The notes beneath the pieces are model-generated. The model did not search any database and was not told where the DNA came from. It saw only the letters and a list, made by a program, of their open reading frames with translations. From contig OX387202.1 in the NCBI GenBank assembly GCA_947561715.1, forward strand, positions 12,041,001-12,105,000: DNA of 64,000 nucleotides, read 5' to 3'. The number at the start of each line of letters is the position of its first letter. Position 1 is the first letter of the stretch. The position numbers were made by a program, and so were the translations under genes. Below, in pieces: positions 58,944 to 64,000 of the stretch. This DNA is from Ascidia mentula (Eukaryota > Chordata > Ascidiacea > Phlebobranchia > Ascidiidae).

Positions 58944-61725
58944 TCATCTCTTTTTTCCTTTACCCTTTCCAAAACTTTTGCGGCTTTTTTGGCCTTTTCC
59001 TTTTTTGTTTGTCTTCGGTTTACTGTAAACACAGGATAGTTTTAATTGTAAGTTTATGTGGTTTCTGGGTAAGGGTTAACACTTACAGAGTTGTGGTCTG
59101 CTTTATTTCATGGTTGACAGCCTGAAAAGATTTTGTACAGTCAAAATTATATTTTGGTTTTACAATAATTTTCAATTTTAAACCTATATTAAAAATACAG
59201 TATATTGCAAATATATTTATATGTCAATTTCAATACAGCGATCTTGTAGACATTGCAATAGAAATACATGTCGTGATAGGGAGCACGATTGACAGCCTGC
59301 CAGGGGATCTTGGTTCAAACTGATCTAAATTACTTTATTATTTTGTAAACACAACAGTAAATTGCATTTGGTGAAAACTTGAAAAAAAAAACGCATTAAA
59401 ACACATTTAAAAATTACTTTTTGATGGTTTTATAACCTACCTCTGGGCACAGCAAACACAAAAAGTTCACTTACTTTATTAACATCTATTTTGGGACTCT
59501 TTTTAAACATATCATTGACGATTTTCAACTGTCGATCCTTTTCAGACGGCATGATTACCGGATCAAACTGTAACAAATCACAAGTTCTGTATTACATTTT
59601 CCACATCAAAAATTTAATTTAATGTTGCAACCATGTTGATACTGTTTGGTGCTACGTTGATATTGCAACGTCCTTATGATGGACCAAGTCAGGCCAACCG
59701 TGCACTTGTCAAGTGATAGTAGTGGACTAGAATGACCAACTGCAACGCTGGCAGTCAAGAGAAGAGGAAACAATTTATGCTGTCACATGAACTAGCATTT
59801 AACCGTTAACATGGGAAACAGGATTTACTTTATAATTTAGCTTGGTAAGCATAAGATCTTTGCAATATCAATTTTTCACTAACAGAATATCAGCATTAGC
59901 AATACAAAAATGCTTGACAAAAGCTTACTTTTCTCTTTTTCCCTTGGTTTCTGGCAGGTTTTTCATTTCTCTGAAAAATAAAAAAAGGCACTTTATGTGA
60001 ATACGGCTCAAATTAACATGCAGAATTTTCTCCTTAAAACTAACCAAATTGCCTTCAAATCTCCCCAAAGAAGCAGTAGATCGTTTTGCTTGATGGAATG
60101 TGACTTCAAGCTAAAAATGTTAAAATGGAAAGGTATTTACAAATATAACTCACAAAATAATGATTCTACAAACAAATAAGTTTATTTACCTCATTCACAG
60201 ATTGTTTTTGGTCAGGCAAACTAGACTTTCCAATTCCAGGAACTTTTTTGCCACTTCGTCTGGCAATATTTCTCAAGCGCTGCAGTTCATTCTTAGCTAC
60301 TCTTTCACGCTTTTCTTTTGATTTCTTTTCAAACTGGTCTTCATTAGGATCTAAAAGGCAAGATAAACATGCAGTCTTTCAACCAGTGAAATAGTTTTCA
60401 TGCTTGATTGGGCGTGGATTCCAAAAACTTTTTTACAATGCAAATTTTTTACTTTTCAACACACCTGCGTTTTTAGGAACTTCCAGGACCCACTCTTTTG
60501 TGTCATCATTTGTTCGGTTATAACCCCACCTTGGTTTCCATGACTACAAAATCAAAATACCCTTGTCAGACAACGGTAAAATCTTTCATAAATCAGTTAT
60601 ATTATTTATTAAAGCATACTTCTCAAACATTATGGTATAAACTTACTGCTTATTTAAAAATAAATATACCTTGGAGGTTTCGTCCCATAACATTCGACCT
60701 TTCTTGCGGTTTTTGATGACCTGTAAGTATTTACAAAGATAATTATTCAGACTTAGTCCAAACTTACATGACTTGGATGTAACCAACAAAATGTTTTTAC
60801 TTGCCTTCAGCTTTGCATATTCCTCCCATTTTGTTGCTGGCTTTAGTTTAGGAACCTATGATCCAATGTCAAATTTGCATGAACTTCAAATGAAGCAAAC
60901 ATGTTGGATATAAACAAACAGCAATTGCTACTTACAGGTTTTTCTCTTGGCAAGGTAGTTGTGGGATCTGGCAACTGGAGTTAAAAAATTTACATTAGAA
61001 AAAATATATTTTAGGTATTCAATTGAAAAGTTTTTTTTTATTTAAAAGTTTTATATTATTTTAATCAAGCAAACTGCATATCTACGACATTTTTGTTCTT
61101 GTATCATCAAAATTAAAAAAAAGGCACACAAAATTGTACAAAACCACTTTGGATTAGGCCATGATTTAAAAATTAAAAACAGAAAAATACCTTAGCAACG
61201 ACAGCATCCTCTACTCTTTCTGTTTCAAGCTAAGGAAACAGTAATAATATTTGCTTCGTGCACCAACAGAAGAATGCAAGATTCAGACTGCCAATACACC
61301 CAAAAATCAACCCAATTGTATGATAACAGCATGTATATTTTGAGTCTTGTTTATTGATGTGGAGAGGTCTTTTTAAAACCCAAATTTCCTTCTAGATGCG
61401 TCAATGAAACATATTTTGTTACCTGCCATATTTGATTCAACAGAAGCTGTGTGTTTCCTCTTGCAAGTTGCTTAATGTAACTTTCTTTTTCTTTTCTAAA
61501 CCCACATGTGTTGGTTAAAAAGATCATTGGTTACAAAACCACTAATATAAGAGACAAATTAATGCTTTACCTTAACTTAATAGCATCAAGTGGGTTGGAA
61601 TCGGTTGCCAGCAGATTTCCCAAATCGAAGTTTAAATCTATATCTTTGTCAACTGATGTGCTTTTTAACTTTTCCTGCTCATCTTTCCTGATTGTTTCCA
61701 ACAGTTCTTCAGTTTTAATTCCCAT
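58944..61725 (-). CDS. RRS1: Ribosome biogenesis regulatory protein RRS1 homologue (320 aa)
   Basis: RRS1 acts in the nucleolus in assembly of the large ribosomal subunit: in yeast it works with Rpf2 to bring in the 5S RNP. Thirteen exons on the - strand: 61725-61571, 61495-61423, 61229-61191, 60974-60936, 60855-60805, 60720-60670, 60543-60465, 60350-60190, 60110-60045, 59970-59929, 59567-59475, 59121-59087 and 59022-58944. They total 963 nt, an exact frame of 320 aa plus stop; human RRS1 is about 365 aa. Family marks in order: DLNFDLGNLLATD near residue 30, NTQLLLNQIWQ, LPREKP, KPATKWEEYAKLK, RWGYNRTNDDTKEW, DQFEKK, RVAKNELQRLRNIAR, STASLGRF, and a Lys/Gly-rich C-terminus. The start was chosen at MGIKTEELL because it fits the family's N-terminus. 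An in-frame ATG at 61,788 exists. Human RRS1 is, as I recall, a single coding exon, so the intron-rich structure here is of interest. Confidence 0.93.
59279..59325 (+). repeat. Dispersed repeat fragment, possibly SINE-like (intron of RRS1)
   Basis: It is the partner of 16,835-16,880: gacagcctgccagggg followed by atcttggttcaaactg, which resembles a tRNA B box (GGTTCRANNCC). The upstream gagcacgattgacag could be an A box relic. It lies inside an RRS1 intron. Confidence 0.4.
60721..60804 (-). other. GC-AG intron in RRS1
   Basis: Between exons 5 and 6 the donor reads AAG|GCAAGT, and the acceptor is ttacag. Joining there gives AKLK-VIKNRKK, which aligns with the family. The nearest GT would add residues and break phase. 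Confidence 0.8.
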
Positions 61726-62297
61726 TTCACACAAAGCATTCGAGACTGCGTCAATACAACAGTTAAGATTAAAAATACACAAGCACACTCATTTACGAAG
61801 TTGTTATCGTTGTAAGATGGGTTGCCTTTTGTTTTTATATAGGTTGTTTTTACGCGCAGTGGTGGAATTATTCGTTAACTGAGTAGTGAGTACCACTGAT
61901 CTCTGGAGATCATCCATGTGACTAACGTTAATTGCGTTATGTACGATCAGGCAATAATTATACAAGAAACAGCATACAAAATAAAAAAAGGAAATCTTAA
62001 ATTTTTGCAAACAAACAAAAACACGTGAGATTTTCCGAAATTGCAGATGAGGGTAAAAAATCGGATGAGCTCAATTTTTTTTATACGTATCCATATTCTA
62101 TATGCATCGGAAAGGAAAATACCCTTTGTATTCTAGAAGTAATTTTGAAAACTAAACAAAAATAATAGAAAGTTTGTACTTTCTGCATATTCTCGGTTTT
62201 TGAGTATAGCAAAGCTGGTTATAAGATTGTGTGATTTATTCACATAGACCCGTCAAAAAGTTTCAAGCGATTTACTTGGTCAAAAGTATGTATTATT
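61726..62297. other. Upstream region of RRS1, nothing further recognised
   Basis: AT-rich, with no TATA box in a clear position and no exon supported on either strand. Confidence 0.5.
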
Positions 62298-62399
62298 CAC
62301 CCCATTAGTCGACGATTAGTCGTTAGATAGCCGCTTTAAATCGCTAATTGTGTCAGCTAACGTGCGCTATCTAACGACTAACTGTCGACTAATGGGGTG
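62298..62399. mobile_element. Palindromic 102-bp MITE with 7-bp target duplication
   Basis: Arms of about 34 bp starting caccccattagtcgac are inverted repeats of each other with one small gap, around a loop of about 34 bp. The 7-bp word tattatt flanks both sides (62,291-62,297 and 62,400-62,406) as a target-site duplication. There is no coding capacity. It is a non-autonomous DNA transposon of foldback type; the superfamily is not certain. Confidence 0.8.
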
Positions 62400-62524
62400 T
62401 ATTATTAGGTAATGTCTGCTTTACTAAGTTTATTGAGTTGCCCTGGAAAGCAAGCGTTTTCCAGTGCTGAAAATGGAATAAAAACAGCCCATCAAAACTT
62501 TTCGAAGGCAACGTTGCTGTAGTG

Positions 62525-62762
62525 CAGTGTTTCTTAACCTTTTTTGGATCACGAACCCCTAAAACATTCTTTGAAAAGCTATGGGCCCCTTTGCAAAGAA
62601 CGCATTGCAAATGTCGAAAAATCAAAATTCGTGTACAGAGAAACCTTATGGACAGAGGAAAATACGTGGATTTTCGGAATAATTGTATTTCGTTTCATGG
62701 ACCCCTTAATGCATCTTCTCGGATCCCTTGGGGGTTCATGGACCCCAGGTTAAGAACCCCTG
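62525..62762. mobile_element. hAT-type MITE, 238 bp
   Basis: The ends are imperfect inverted repeats: cagtgtttcttaacct on the left, and caggggttcttaacct reading inward from the right (14 of 16 match). An exact 8-bp duplication, ctgtagtg, flanks the element at 62,517-62,524 and 62,763-62,770. The CAG-start ends and 8-bp duplication are hallmarks of hAT elements. There is no transposase, so it is non-autonomous. The perfect duplication suggests a fairly recent insertion. Confidence 0.85.
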
Positions 62763-62770
62763 CTGTAGTG

Positions 62771-63742
62771 GTTGAAAAACAAGGAGTTTTGGATATTATC
62801 ATAATGATGTGCAAAGATATCCGTCTCATACGACCTAGTTGATTCAAATATTTGTAACATCGAAACGACTGGCAATCTAGTAAAATTAAACAACGCACTC
62901 ATATGACACAGAAATATGACTCAAAATGCCAGGAGGTTCAAAAGATTTCGGTTTCGGCCTCCAACAATCGTTATCGACCTAATTGTGCAGCATTGCCGTC
63001 ATGTCTTGTTGTGCGCAACAGGGAATTTCCGAAACATCGAAAATACCCGAAGCGAAACGTGACGCTGTTGTTGTCACAAAAGCCTGAGGTTCTACGGGGC
63101 GCCTGACATTACATACCTCAACTTGCCTTTGTTAAAGAAGCCAATACTTAACAAAAGGTGAAATGCGAGACATGGTAAGCAGTGGCAGAAGTTTATGTGT
63201 GGCAATGACAGCAACAAAAGCTAACGCTAAAGAATCGAAGCCAGAAAGTGTTTTTTTTGCTAAAAAATGTACAGTCTATTTTCAAAGGACACATGTCTGT
63301 GAATAATTCGTTCTCATCAAAACACCCAGTTTTCTACAAAAACAACGTTGATTTCATTGCTTAGATGTGTTGGAAAATAATTTCAAATACACATTTGTCG
63401 AACAGTCAAATATTAGTCAACTAATATTCATGCCATCATGTAATTCTCGATACAGTCAAAAGTAAACTGTAATAAATTAATTTGCAAAAGTGCAAACCAC
63501 AAACATAAATAAAGCCACTAACATGAGGTATAAGAGCAAGCAATAACACAAAACAAAACTTTGTTACCTCTGTGTAAACAGCAGCACAACAAAAACAAGG
63601 GTGGAAATTTTACGAACAAGCTTGCTGGGATTTATACCAACTATTTTTAATAGCTTTTAATCAATGAAATAAAGTTCACTTTAAATTAAGTTTAAATGTT
63701 TCATCACTATATATGAAAAACCAAAATGTGATTTCTATGAAG
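62771..63742. other. Intergenic or 3' UTR, nothing recognised
   Basis: AT-rich sequence before the stop codon of the last - strand exon. Short ORFs here have no coding character. The part next to 63,742 is probably the 3' UTR of that gene. Confidence 0.5.
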
Positions 63743-63985
63743 TTATATTCCTTTTGTTTCATCTAAAATGCCTCCTCTTCGTTTCTGAGTCCAAGCAACC
63801 GATGTTTGGTCTTCAATTTGACGATTTAAAGGATAAGTAGAACAGTTGCTACCAGTTTGCACTGCAGGTGGAGAGATGCCTCCATCGTGTGACATTTCTT
63901 GGTTGTACATTTCAAACAAGCTTTGAACTAATTCTTGGTCATCGAAAGGGTTTTTTCCAAACTTTGAGAAAAACCATTCACGTTC
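63743..63985 (-). CDS. Last exon of an unidentified gene (80 residues)
   Basis: A ctgtttacag acceptor is followed by an 81-codon phase-0 frame ending in TAA. The sequence begins EREWFFSKFGKNPFDDQELVQ, continues with a helical LFEMYNQE part and ends in a polar tail with KRRGG. The gene continues beyond the window on the right. I do not recognise the family. Coding character, splice site and codon use support a real exon. Confidence 0.6.
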   Translation of the reverse strand, partial: EREWFFSKFGKNPFDDQELVQSLFEMYNQEMSHDGGISPPAVQTGSNCSTYPLNRQIEDQTSVAWTQKRRGGILDETKGI

Positions 63986-64000
63986 CTGTAAACAGTAGTT

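Noticed and set aside
1-64000. tRNA and rRNA genes, retroviral or other capsid-bearing elements
   Set aside because: No cloverleaf with proper A and B boxes, no rRNA-like sequence, and no polymerase, integrase or capsid coding sequence was recognised.

Overview
The window looks like nuclear DNA of a small-genome invertebrate chordate. A tunicate of the Ciona type is the best guess. The DNA is AT-rich, most introns are short (about 50-200 nt) with GT-AG ends, and one gene is an unmistakable animal ribosome-biogenesis factor (RRS1). The species is an inference; no sequence search was possible.

Region 1 (1-43,900) is dominated by a tandem array of at least four copies of one gene, all on the + strand (copy 0 partial at 1-4,077; copy 1 at 19,872-26,347; copy 2 at 28,042-34,833; copy 3 at 36,470-43,574). 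Each encodes a Ser/Thr protein kinase domain joined to a long, basic, mostly disordered tail. The tail itself contains a duplicated block of seven exons. Exon lengths in copy 3 sum exactly to a 1,563-residue open frame. Copy 1 has a frame break at the first exon junction. Copy 2 has a stop in one exon of the tail. A full CRE palindrome lies about 130 bp before each visible start codon.

Region 2 (5,938-18,812, - strand) lies between kinase copies 0 and 1. It holds a cell-surface receptor gene with Ig-like and sushi/CCP-like modules, one membrane helix and a tyrosine-containing tail. A frame of 923 residues is open from a possible first exon at 11,135. More distal exons of the same style (16,448-18,812) are damaged. 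The receptor's last exon overlaps the edge of the kinase duplication unit, so kinase spacers further along carry a stub of its 3' end.

Region 3 (44,300-57,700) has three neighbouring genes for very acidic, repeat-built proteins. One is a 515-aa protein with Cys-Cys acidic repeats and a folded-looking C-terminal module. One is a 1,326-aa protein made of about 97 copies of a 13-residue repeat. One, on the other strand, is a 1,781-aa protein with fourteen 32-residue repeats. The first two share a short N-terminal motif, so they are probably related.

Region 4 (58,900-64,000) holds a 13-exon RRS1 gene on the - strand, with one GC-AG intron supported by homology. Next come two short non-autonomous DNA transposons (MITEs) with clear target-site duplications, and then the last exon of an unidentified - strand gene.
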